Source of the DNA: Oscillospiraceae bacterium
GTDB taxonomy: Bacteria > Bacillota > Clostridia > Oscillospirales > Oscillospiraceae
Direction of reading: 5' to 3'
Assembly (NCBI GenBank): GCA_021199595.1
Contig: JAJQHT010000096.1
Span: forward strand, 1-5,604
DNA: 5,604 bases
Shown here: positions 1 through 5,570 of the stretch, in pieces
Layout of the letters: every line of letters begins with the position of its first letter
Numbering within the stretch: position 1 is the stretch's first letter
Program-made: the position numbers and the translations under genes
The notes under the pieces: model-generated
What the model was told of the DNA's origin: nothing
Databases searched by the model: none
Seen by the model: only the letters and a program-made list of their open reading frames with translations

Positions 1-330
1 GATGGTATGCCGAAGAACACCTCCCTGGGGACAGATGTATGTGTCATTTACTGGGGTCATAAGTATACTGCCAAGGCTTATACTGCTCTTTATTTCCTTT
101 GTATCCGGTGTATGGGAGAATGGGAACCTTTCCATCATCGATTATTTTCTTTGAAATCCATGGGGTCTTGTACCCCGCGTCCATGGCGATATACTGCATC
201 CCATGCTGCGCTGTCATGGATGTTGCCCGCTGTTACCTCTGCTCCCAGAATCATACCGTGTCGGTCACAGACCGTATGCGCTTCATACGCAAACTGTCGC
301 TCATGTTCTTTAGCTAAAGGGGATACCTTT
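1..330 (-). pseudogene. IS1182-like transposase remnant, frameshifted and truncated
   Basis: Read on the minus strand, three successive frames give conserved pieces of an IS1182-type (DDE) transposase. Frame 1 gives KEHERQFAYEAHTVCDRHG followed by VTAGNIHDSAAWD. Frame 2 gives QYIAMDAGYKTPWISKKII and then KVPILPYTGYKG, ending at a TGA at 44-46. Frame 3 gives NDTYICPQGGVLRHTI up to the window edge. Between AAWD and QYIAMD about ten expected residues are missing and the frame changes, which suggests a small deletion. The second break lies at a CCCC run (53-56), consistent with a one-base indel. The N-terminal part of the protein is absent to the right of about 330, where AT-rich promoter sequence begins; the rest lies beyond position 1. 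No intact product is possible, so this is a relic of an old insertion. The family assignment rests on remembered motif patterns (HxxxFAYxxHTxCD, GNxHDS, DAGYKTP, YICP). No inverted repeat end was identified. Confidence 0.8.
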
Positions 331-331
331 T

Positions 332-359
332 TTGACAAACTGAGAAAATTTTTTAAAAT
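332..359 (+). promoter_or_regulatory. Possible upstream promoter (TTGACA-16-TAAAAT)
   Basis: A perfect -35 consensus TTGACA at 332-337 is followed after 16 bp by TAAAAT at 354-359, in a very AT-rich stretch that differs from the GC-rich surroundings. It points toward udk and would start transcription near 366, giving a leader of about 90 nt. It lies at the edge of the transposase remnant, so it could be a leftover outward-facing sequence or a true second udk promoter. AT richness alone can produce such matches by chance. Confidence 0.4.
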
Positions 360-394
360 TTTTCTATACACGCTCCTTCCTCCCCCGCCTGTCC

Positions 395-423
395 TTGCGG
401 GAAAGCACAAATCGTGCTATAAT
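395..423 (+). promoter_or_regulatory. Extended -10 promoter for udk-tdk
   Basis: TTGCGG (395-400) and a perfect TATAAT (418-423) are separated by 17 bp, and the -10 is preceded by TGC, giving the extended -10 form TGnTATAAT. The predicted transcription start is near 430, leaving a leader of about 28 nt before the udk ATG at 458. Position, spacing and orientation all fit a vegetative sigma-A promoter for the pyrimidine-kinase operon. This is the best promoter match in the window. Confidence 0.75.
404..418. promoter_or_regulatory. Dyad inside the udk promoter spacer (possible operator)
   Basis: AGCAC (404-408) and GTGCT (414-418) form a perfect 5-bp inverted repeat around AAATC. Extended to 7-bp half sites, six of seven positions pair. 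The dyad fills the -35/-10 spacer and its right arm shares the first T of the -10 box. A protein bound here would block RNA polymerase, so an operator is plausible, but no known regulator site was recognised and a 5-bp dyad can arise by chance. Confidence 0.3.
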
Positions 424-457
424 CCTAACATAAAAACGGACATCAGGGAGGCGCGGC

Positions 458-1090
458 ATGGGAAATGTTCTGACCATTGGCATCGCCGGAGGAACCGGCA
501 GCGGCAAGACCACCATCACCCGCCGCCTTCAGCGGCGGTTTGGGAACGATATATGCACCCTGTACCACGACAACTACTATAAGGCCCATGACAGCCTGAC
601 GCTGGAGGAACGGGCCAGACTCAACTATGACCAGCCGGACGCCTTTGACACGGAGCTTTTGGCGGAGCATCTGGCCCTTCTGCGCCAGGGACGGGCGGTG
701 GCCTGCCCGGTGTACGACTACGCCGTCCACAACCGGGCGGCCCAGACCCAGCTTATTCAGCCCGCCCCGGTGGTGCTGGTGGAGGGCATCCTGATTTTGC
801 AGAGTCCCGCCCTGTGCGATATGCTGGACATCAAGGTATTTGTGGACGCGGACGCGGACGTGCGCATCCTGCGGCGCATTGTCCGGGACGTACGGGACAG
901 AGGCCGGAGCCTGGAATCCGTGGTAAACCAATATCTGACCACCGTGAAGCCCATGCACGAGCAATATGTGGAGCCTTCCCGCCGCCAGGCGGACATCATT
1001 ATCCCGGAGGGCGGACACAACGAGGTGGCCATGGCCCTGCTCATCGAGCGCATACGGGCACATCTGGAGGAGGAAAAACAAAATGGCTAA
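458..1090 (+). CDS. udk: Uridine kinase (uridine/cytidine monophosphokinase)
   Basis: Cytoplasmic pyrimidine-salvage enzyme that phosphorylates uridine (and usually cytidine) to UMP (CMP) using a nucleoside triphosphate. The 210-residue product has the usual length for bacterial Udk. It shows the P-loop GGTGSGKT (residues 11-18), the YHDNYY motif (36-41) whose Asp is the expected catalytic base, NYDQPDAFD (56-64), PVYDYAVHNR (84-93) in the nucleoside pocket, a hydrophobic strand with VEGILIL (108-114), an Arg-rich lid DADADVRILRRIVRD (130-144) followed by RDRGRS, and the C-terminal IPEGGHNEVAM. The start is fixed by AGGGAGG at 445-451, six bases before ATG, and by the P-loop lying close to the N-terminus as in the family. 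A strong promoter sits just upstream. Its 3' end overlaps tdk by 8 bp, so the two are almost certainly co-transcribed. The reading is complete with no missing key residue. Confidence 0.96.
   Translation: MGNVLTIGIAGGTGSGKTTITRRLQRRFGNDICTLYHDNYYKAHDSLTLEERARLNYDQPDAFDTELLAEHLALLRQGRAVACPVYDYAVHNRAAQTQLIQPAPVVLVEGILILQSPALCDMLDIKVFVDADADVRILRRIVRDVRDRGRSLESVVNQYLTTVKPMHEQYVEPSRRQADIIIPEGGHNEVAMALLIERIRAHLEEEKQNG
1066..1074 (+). promoter_or_regulatory. Ribosome binding site of tdk, inside udk
   Basis: GGAGGAGGA encodes part of the Glu-rich C-terminus of Udk and ends eight bases before the ATG at 1083. It sets the tdk start at 1083 rather than at in-frame ATG codons further upstream (the frame is open back to at least 966), which would add residues with no resemblance to thymidine kinase. 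Confidence 0.8.
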
Positions 1091-1667
1091 GCTATACTTC
1101 AAATATGGGGCGATGGGCTCATCCAAATCCGCCCAGGCCCTTATCACAAAATTCAACTATGAGGAGCAGGGGATGCGCTGCTGGCTCATAAAGCCCGCCA
1201 CGGACACCAGAGACGGGGCAGACATCATCCGCTCCCGCATCGGCCTGGAATGTCAGGGGGACGTGATCGCCCCGGAGGACAACCTTGGCGACCTATATCA
1301 GGCCGCCGGATGGTGCGACGTGATCATCGCGGACGAGGCCCAGTTCTTCACCCCGGCCCAGATTGACCAGCTCCGGGAAATAGTCGATCAGGCGGACGTG
1401 CCGGTGCTCTGCTTCGGCCTGCGGACGGATTTTCTCACCCATCTGTTCCCCGGCGCCCGGCGGCTGATGGAGGTGGCCGATTCCATCACGGAAATCAAGA
1501 CCATCTGCACCTGCGGACGGAAGGCAGTGGTGAACGCCCGCCTGGACGAAAACGGCCGCATCCTCACGGAGGGCCAGCAGGTCATGCTGGGCGGCAACGA
1601 GAGCTACACCGCCATGTGTCACCAATGCTGGACGCGCAAGATACAGGAGCAGGCACAGGAACAGTAA
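1083..1667 (+). CDS. tdk: Thymidine kinase, type II (TK1-like, zinc-binding)
   Basis: Phosphorylates thymidine (and deoxyuridine) to the monophosphate with ATP, feeding dTTP synthesis by salvage; cytoplasmic and usually tetrameric. The 194-residue product shows the P-loop GAMGSSKS (residues 9-16), DTRDG (41-45), the DEAQFF motif (84-89) whose Glu85 corresponds to the catalytic Glu of TK1-type enzymes, GLRTDF (112-117), and four zinc-ligand cysteines as C-x-C (142, 144) and C-x-x-C (179, 182). The thymidine-binding lasso segment GGNESYTAMC precedes the second cysteine pair. The GAMGSSKS form of the P-loop is the one I associate with Firmicutes. The start at 1083 is chosen because its Shine-Dalgarno lies in udk and it gives the normal family N-terminus (MAKLYFKYGAM). 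It overlaps the udk stop by 8 bp, implying translational coupling. All key residues are present. Confidence 0.96.
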   Translation: MAKLYFKYGAMGSSKSAQALITKFNYEEQGMRCWLIKPATDTRDGADIIRSRIGLECQGDVIAPEDNLGDLYQAAGWCDVIIADEAQFFTPAQIDQLREIVDQADVPVLCFGLRTDFLTHLFPGARRLMEVADSITEIKTICTCGRKAVVNARLDENGRILTEGQQVMLGGNESYTAMCHQCWTRKIQEQAQEQ

Positions 1668-1689
1668 CCCGCAAGCACCCGAAACTTTC

Positions 1690-1717
1690 AGGGCCGCGTC
1701 GAAGGACACGGCCCTTT
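1690..1717 (+). terminator. Hairpin after tdk, possible weak terminator
   Basis: Arms 1690-1700 and 1705-1715 pair over 11 positions with one C-A mismatch, closing a GAAG loop; the base AGGGCCG/CGGCCCT is GC-rich. Only three Ts follow (TTTC), so termination may be partial and some transcripts could continue into the MATE gene 46 nt downstream. It begins 22 nt after the tdk stop codon. Confidence 0.5.
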
Positions 1718-1763
1718 CATATACGGCGCTTTACAGCGCAGAAGACAGGAGACGGCATTAAAA

Positions 1764-3161
1764 ATGAAAAAGAAGGAAAACACACCGGCAACAGGAGAGG
1801 ATCGGGAGCGCGCCCAATATGAACGGATGACGCAGTCCTCCATCCCCTCGCTGGTGGTGCGGATGTCCATTCCCACCATCGTCAGCATGATGGTCACAAA
1901 CATCTATAACCTGGTGGACACCGCCTTTGTGGGGCAGCTTGGCAACAGCGCCAGCGCGGCGGTGGGCGTGGTGTTCGGATTCATGTCCATCATCCAGGCC
2001 ATCGGCTTCATGATTGGCCAAGGCTCCGGCAGTCTCATCTCCCGGGAGCTGGGCCGCCGGGACAGGGCAGACGCGGTGACAACCGCCTCTACCGGTTTCT
2101 TTCTTGCCCTGGGGGCCGGGCTTTTGCTGGCTGTGGGATGCTTCCTGTTTCTTGACCCCCTGGTCATGCTTCTGGGCAGCACGGAGACGGCGGCCCCCTA
2201 TGCCAGAACCTATATTTCCTATATCCTTCTGGCCACCCCGTTCATGACCGCCGTGTTCGTGATGAACAACATCCTCCGCTATGAGGGCAAGGCATCCCTG
2301 GGCATGGCGGGCCTTTTGACCGGCGCGATATTAAATATCGTTGGCGACCCCATTTTCATGTTCGTCCTGGACATGGGCATTGCCGGGGCAGGGCTTTCCA
2401 CAGCTCTGAGCCAGATCATCAGCTTTTTCGTCCTGCTGAGTATGTTCCTGCGCGGCAAGACCTCCACCCGCATTTCCCTGCGGGCGGTGACGCTGAAGGG
2501 GCGGCTTGTACTGGACATATTAACCACCGGCTTTCCCAGCCTTCTGCGCCAGGGGCTGAACAGCCTGGCCACCATCCTACTGAACGACTGCGCCGGGGCC
2601 TATGGGGACGAGGCCGTGGCCGCCATGAGCATTGTCTCCCGCATTGGATTTTTCGTTTTCTCTATCGCCCTGGGGGTGGGTCAGGGGTTCCAGCCCATCT
2701 GCGGCTTCAACTACGGAGCGGGAAAATATGGCCGGGTGCGCCGGGCCTTCTGGTTCACCGTGGCCTTATCAGAGGGGCTGATGGCCGTGGCCGCCGTGGT
2801 GGTGCTGCTCTTCTCCGGCGGGCTTATCGGCCTGTTTCGGAATGACCCCACGGTCATCTCCATCGGCACCCGCGCTCTGCGGCTTTACTGCGTGGCCCAG
2901 CTTTTCCTGCCTATTTGCATGGTAACGGAAATGCTCTATCAAAGCACCGGCCACAAGGGAGGCGCGGCCATTCTGTCCTCCCTTCGGGGCGGGCTGCTGT
3001 TCATCCCCCTGCTTTTGATTCTCGTCCGCCTCCGGGGCCTTGCCGGCATCCAGGAGGCCCAGCCCCTCGCCTACGTTCTGGCCCTTCTCCCCTCCATCTG
3101 GTTCATGCTCCGCCTGTTCAAAAATCTCCCCAAAGAGGACGCCCCGGTTGGCGAGGGGTGA
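1764..3161 (+). CDS. MATE family multidrug/cation efflux transporter (MepA/NorM type)
   Basis: Inner-membrane antiporter of the MATE class (COG0534-like), expected to export cationic drugs or metabolites driven by a Na+ or H+ gradient; the actual substrate cannot be read. The 465-residue length is typical. About twelve hydrophobic segments fall into two homologous halves (roughly 30-230 and 250-452). The N-half has IPTIVSMMVTNIYNLVDTAF (37-56), then VGQLG and IGQGSGSLISRELGRRD (84-100). The C-half has the matching FPSLLRQGLN (257-266) and GVGQGFQPICGFNYGAGK (304-321), a hallmark of the family. LRYEGK (171-176) and NIVGDPIFMF (191-200) are also characteristic. The first 30 residues are hydrophilic, consistent with a cytoplasmic N-terminus. 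AGGAGA (1747-1752) lies 11 nt before ATG, slightly far but the only good site. It follows tdk by 96 bp, with a weak hairpin between, so it may be partly co-transcribed or have its own promoter. It converges on the sensor-kinase gene. Confidence 0.93.
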   Translation: MKKKENTPATGEDRERAQYERMTQSSIPSLVVRMSIPTIVSMMVTNIYNLVDTAFVGQLGNSASAAVGVVFGFMSIIQAIGFMIGQGSGSLISRELGRRDRADAVTTASTGFFLALGAGLLLAVGCFLFLDPLVMLLGSTETAAPYARTYISYILLATPFMTAVFVMNNILRYEGKASLGMAGLLTGAILNIVGDPIFMFVLDMGIAGAGLSTALSQIISFFVLLSMFLRGKTSTRISLRAVTLKGRLVLDILTTGFPSLLRQGLNSLATILLNDCAGAYGDEAVAAMSIVSRIGFFVFSIALGVGQGFQPICGFNYGAGKYGRVRRAFWFTVALSEGLMAVAAVVVLLFSGGLIGLFRNDPTVISIGTRALRLYCVAQLFLPICMVTEMLYQSTGHKGGAAILSSLRGGLLFIPLLLILVRLRGLAGIQEAQPLAYVLALLPSIWFMLRLFKNLPKEDAPVGEG

Positions 3162-3196
3162 AAAAACACCAGCAGGGGCCAAAGGCCCCGCGCTGG
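3161..3196 (-). terminator. Rho-independent terminator for the minus-strand operon
   Basis: GGGGCC (3175-3180) pairs with GGCCCC (3184-3189) around an AAA loop, and CCAGC (3169-3173) pairs with GCTGG (3192-3196) after a small internal loop. Read on the minus strand the stem is followed by TG and six Ts (3161-3166), a classic intrinsic terminator. Read on the plus strand no T-run follows, so its polarity serves the kinase/regulator operon; the hairpin alone may still protect the MATE mRNA end. The T-run begins at the last base of the MATE stop codon. Confidence 0.75.
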
Positions 3197-3204
3197 CTAA
3201 GAAC

Positions 3205-3244
3205 GTCCGACAATGCACAACGGGAGATTTCCCCCGCCAGGCTA
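3205..3244. repeat. Diverged repeat unit 1 (GTCCGAC...GGCTA)
   Basis: This unit begins GTCCGACAATGC and ends CGCCAGGCTA. It matches 3256-3294 at about 28 of 40 positions with one gap; most differences are transitions. It looks like an older, decayed copy of the same sequence. It contains the small inverted repeat GGGA-GATT-TCCC (3222-3233). No coding potential is evident. Confidence 0.5.
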
Positions 3245-3255
3245 TAATTTAGGGT

Positions 3256-3294
3256 GTCCGACTATGCGCGGCGAGGGATTTTGTTCGCTGGCTA
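3256..3294. repeat. Repeat unit 2, left part of the palindromic element
   Basis: This unit begins GTCCGACTATGC and ends CGCTGGCTA. It starts 51 bp after unit 1 and forms the left half of the larger palindrome at 3268-3368. The nine bases CGCTGGCTA (3286-3294) also occur exactly at 3191-3199, in the right arm of the terminator hairpin, suggesting a third partial copy. Confidence 0.5.
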
Positions 3295-3368
3295 GGCGCG
3301 GCGACGAAGGCGTACCGTGTGTACGTCGAGGAGCCGCAACGACGTCCAGCGGACAAAAGACCCGCCGC
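3268..3368. repeat. Long imperfect palindrome, REP/BIME- or MITE-like intergenic element
   Basis: TTTTGTTCGCTGG (3279-3291) pairs with CCAGCGGACAAAA (3346-3358) as 13 bp with one G-T wobble. Outside this, GCGGCG (3268-3273) can pair with CGCCGC (3363-3368). Inside it, GCGGC pairs with GCCGC (3333-3337), and GGCGTAC pairs with GTACGTC around a short CGTGT loop (3315-3319). The result is a roughly 100-nt stem with internal loops, folding on either strand. It ends two bases short of the kinase stop codon (3370-3372). No open reading frame of note lies here. The form matches the kind of dispersed intergenic palindromic repeats found in bacteria; I cannot confirm copies elsewhere from this window. 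Confidence 0.65.
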
Positions 3369-3369
3369 C

Positions 3370-4875
3370 CTATTTCCTAAGCATAATTGTTATCCTTGTG
3401 CCTATTCCTTCGTAGGACGTAACCTGGAAGTGGCCGCCGTGCTTGGCTATGATCCATTTGGCAATGGACAGACCCAGGCCGCTGCCGCCGGTGGCGCCGG
3501 TGCGGGCGGCATCGGCGCGGAAGAAGCGGTCAAAAATCCGGGGCACGTCCTCCGGGGCAATGCCCACGCCGTTATCCTGCACCTGGACGCAGGGGCGGCC
3601 CTCCCCGTCCCGGAACGCGCTGATGGTGATGGGACTTCCGGCGGGAGAATATTTCCCGGCGTTGTCCGTCAGGATACGCACCGCCTGCTTGAGCATGGCC
3701 TCGTCCCCGGAAACGGGGAGGGGGCCTTCCGCTTTCAGGGCGTATTCATGAGCCGGATCGATCATCTGGTACTCCTTCCAGACCTCCCCGGCCAGGGCGG
3801 CCAGGTCAAGCTCCTTCATGGTCAGCTCCTGGCGGCCCGAATCTCCGCGGGCCAGGAACAGCAGCTGCTCCACCAGGGTCTTCATCCGCTCCGTCTCGGT
3901 CTTGATGGCTGCAATGCTCTCCTCCAGCACCTGCGGGTCGGTTTTGCCCCAGCGGTCGAGCATATCGGCGTACCCCTGTATCACGGCGATGGGAGTGCGA
4001 AGCTCATGGCTGGCGTCGTCCACAAACCGCACCTGCTGGCGGTAGCCGGTTCGCATACGGGTGAGAAGATTATTCACCGCCGTCTCCAGCCCGGCCAGGT
4101 CGTCGTCCCCAATGTGGAGCTGCTCGTCCGGGGAGGTGCCGTTCAGGTGGTCGATGGCCTCCTCTAAGGACTGGAATTTGCTCACATCGAAGCCGGAGGC
4201 GGAAATGCTCTCCGTCACCTGAGCAATGTCGTCGATGGGGCGCAGGTATTTCCGAATCCGCCGGGTGGCACCGGGAGCGGACAGCAGCCATATCACCAGC
4301 CGCAGCAGCATTTCCGCCCCCAGGGCAAAGCACAGCCAGAAGAAGAACCCGCCCATGTTCACCGTATGGTTCAGGGCCTCGTCCCACTCCTCGGTGTCAG
4401 CGGCAGAAAAATCCTGGTCGCCAAAGCTATACACAATGATGTCCGAGAATATATTCTCCCCCTGAAGCTGGGCCTTCACGCACGTCCAGAAGGGCTGTGT
4501 CGCCCAGGGGCTGTCGGACTGATAATCATAGATTGTTTCATCATTGGCGGCAACACCAAGGCTGACCGACCCCAACTCAAAATAACGGTAGCCCCTGGCC
4601 AAATGATCCAGAGTACCCACCTCCAGGGCGGCGCACCAAACGGCAACCGCCACCGCCCCGATAACAAGGGACTGCCACAGGATAGCCCACAGCTTTTTCC
4701 ATTGCAAACTCCAGGCAATGCGCCGGGCGATGGAGTTCGTGCGGCCACCGCTTCGATGGGCCTCCCGCCGCTGCCGCTTTTGACGTTTGGCCTCCTTCAC
4801 AGCTCTCTTGGCTTCTGCTTTCCGGGCCTCCCGCTCCGCCCGCGCCCTGACCCGTGCCTCTCTTGCGGCCCTCAT
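3370..4875 (-). CDS. Sensor histidine kinase, ArlS-like, with basic N-terminal extension
   Basis: Membrane sensor kinase expected to autophosphorylate on His and pass phosphate to the adjacent regulator. In order over 501 residues: an Arg/Lys/Ala-rich cytoplasmic segment (1-62), TM1 (about 63-85), an extracytoplasmic sensor region of about 90 residues with no recognised fold, TM2 (about 175-199), a HAMP-like linker (200-278) that seems longer than usual, and a HisKA domain with FVDDASHELRTP (phospho-His290). The HATPase domain has N-box LTDNAGKYS (Asn405), G1 DNGVGI (434-439), F-box IFDRFFRAD (447-455) and G2 GGSGLGLS (463-470). The segment DRWGKTDPQVLEES after the His box closely resembles ArlS of staphylococci. 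The start is taken from the ATGA overlap with the upstream regulator; the next Met is at residue 173. The gene ends two bases from a palindromic repeat. The signal is unknown. Confidence 0.93.
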   Translation of the reverse strand: MRAAREARVRARAEREARKAEAKRAVKEAKRQKRQRREAHRSGGRTNSIARRIAWSLQWKKLWAILWQSLVIGAVAVAVWCAALEVGTLDHLARGYRYFELGSVSLGVAANDETIYDYQSDSPWATQPFWTCVKAQLQGENIFSDIIVYSFGDQDFSAADTEEWDEALNHTVNMGGFFFWLCFALGAEMLLRLVIWLLSAPGATRRIRKYLRPIDDIAQVTESISASGFDVSKFQSLEEAIDHLNGTSPDEQLHIGDDDLAGLETAVNNLLTRMRTGYRQQVRFVDDASHELRTPIAVIQGYADMLDRWGKTDPQVLEESIAAIKTETERMKTLVEQLLFLARGDSGRQELTMKELDLAALAGEVWKEYQMIDPAHEYALKAEGPLPVSGDEAMLKQAVRILTDNAGKYSPAGSPITISAFRDGEGRPCVQVQDNGVGIAPEDVPRIFDRFFRADAARTGATGGSGLGLSIAKWIIAKHGGHFQVTSYEGIGTRITIMLRK

Positions 4876-5564
4876 GGCTCCTTATCCTTCAAAACGTAGC
4901 CCACGCCCCGTACGGTATGGATAAGCTTGACCCCAAAGGCGTCGTCTATCTTCTGGCGGAGGTAACGGATGTACACGTCCACCACGTTCGTCTCCCCCAT
5001 ATAGTCGTAGCCCCAGACCTTTTCCATCAGCACGTCCCTGCTGAGAACGATGCCCGGACTCTCCATCAGGGTTTGCAGCAGGAGGAACTCCTTGAAGGTC
5101 AGGTTCACCGGCTCCGTTCCATACCGCACTGTATGGCGGGCGGGATCCAGGGTCAGCGCCCCGCAGGTGAGGGCCTCCGGCGGCTTCTGCCCGGCGGCCT
5201 TGGCCTCCATGCGGAACACCGCCCGGATGCGGGCCAGCAGCTCCTCGATGGAAAAGGGCTTGGTGATATAGTCGTTGGCCCCCATGTCCAGGCCGCTGAC
5301 CTTATCCATGACGGAGTCCCGCGCCGTCAGAAGGATGACAGGCAAATCGGAATCGCTCCGCAGACGGCGCAGCACCTCCAGCCCGTTCAGCCCCGGCAGC
5401 ATTACATCCAGGAGCATCAGGTCATAATGCCCGTTCTGGGCTTTTTCCAGGCCCGTCCGGCCATCAAAGGCCTTGTCCACCCGGTAGCCCTCGTGCTGTA
5501 GCTCCAGCTCCAGGAACCGGGCGATTTTTTCCTCGTCCTCCCCCATAAGGGTTATTACCGGCAT
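4872..5564 (-). CDS. Response regulator, OmpR/PhoB family, ArlR-like
   Basis: Two-component transcription factor that, once phosphorylated by its kinase, should bind direct-repeat DNA as a dimer. The 230 residues comprise a receiver domain (about 1-118) with the acidic pair Glu9-Asp10, phospho-acceptor Asp53 in LLDVMLPGLNG, Thr80 in ILLTARD and Lys102 in TKPF. A winged-helix domain follows (about 133-227) with LTFKEFLLLQTL (155-166), VWGYDYMGETNVVDVYIRYL and the C-terminal HTVRGVGYVL. ARFLELELQHEGYRVD at the N-terminus is the pattern of the ArlR branch. The first strand reads VITLMGEDEE, where most relatives have a Val or Ile rather than Gly before the acidic pair. ATG at 5564 is chosen because GAGGAGA (5571-5577) lies six bases upstream; starting at the Met of LMGED would remove the first beta strand. 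Its stop overlaps the kinase start (ATGA). Only 40 bases upstream are visible and no promoter is seen in them. Confidence 0.95.
   Translation of the reverse strand: MPVITLMGEDEEKIARFLELELQHEGYRVDKAFDGRTGLEKAQNGHYDLMLLDVMLPGLNGLEVLRRLRSDSDLPVILLTARDSVMDKVSGLDMGANDYITKPFSIEELLARIRAVFRMEAKAAGQKPPEALTCGALTLDPARHTVRYGTEPVNLTFKEFLLLQTLMESPGIVLSRDVLMEKVWGYDYMGETNVVDVYIRYLRQKIDDAFGVKLIHTVRGVGYVLKDKEP
4878..4890 (-). promoter_or_regulatory. Ribosome binding sites of the kinase gene
   Basis: On the minus strand GAAGGA (4885-4890) lies nine bases before the kinase ATG and AAGGAG (4878-4883) only two bases before it. The nearer one is too close for normal use, so the farther one, or re-initiation at the ATGA overlap, probably drives translation. 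Both support the start at 4875. Confidence 0.5.
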
Positions 5565-5570
5565 ATTTTA

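Noticed and set aside
7..582. Plus-strand open frame of 191 codons at the left edge
   Set aside because: It runs through the transposase relic (antisense), the udk promoter and the out-of-frame start of udk. It has no recognisable protein pattern or ribosome site.
966..1082. Upstream in-frame start extending tdk
   Set aside because: The added residues overlap udk, do not resemble thymidine kinase, and lack a ribosome site, whereas 1083 has GGAGGAGGA at good spacing.
443..1156. Long minus-strand open frame opposite udk
   Set aside because: It is antisense to a clear uridine kinase, is rich in His/Gly/Val as expected for a GC-rich shadow frame, and has no family motif.
3243..3248. TATAAT between the two repeat units
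   Set aside because: No -35-like sequence lies 16-18 bp upstream and no gene follows on the plus strand; it is probably a chance part of the AT-rich join between repeat units.
3205..3368. CRISPR array
   Set aside because: There are only two diverged, unevenly placed repeat units, no regular spacers and no cas genes; the palindromic structure fits an intergenic repeat better.
3319..4167. Plus-strand open frame of 282 codons opposite the kinase
   Set aside because: It is the shadow of the HisKA/HATPase coding region and begins within the palindromic repeat; no motif or ribosome site supports it.
4854..5501. Plus-strand open frame opposite the response regulator
   Set aside because: It is antisense to a complete OmpR-family regulator and has a His/Gln-rich shadow composition.
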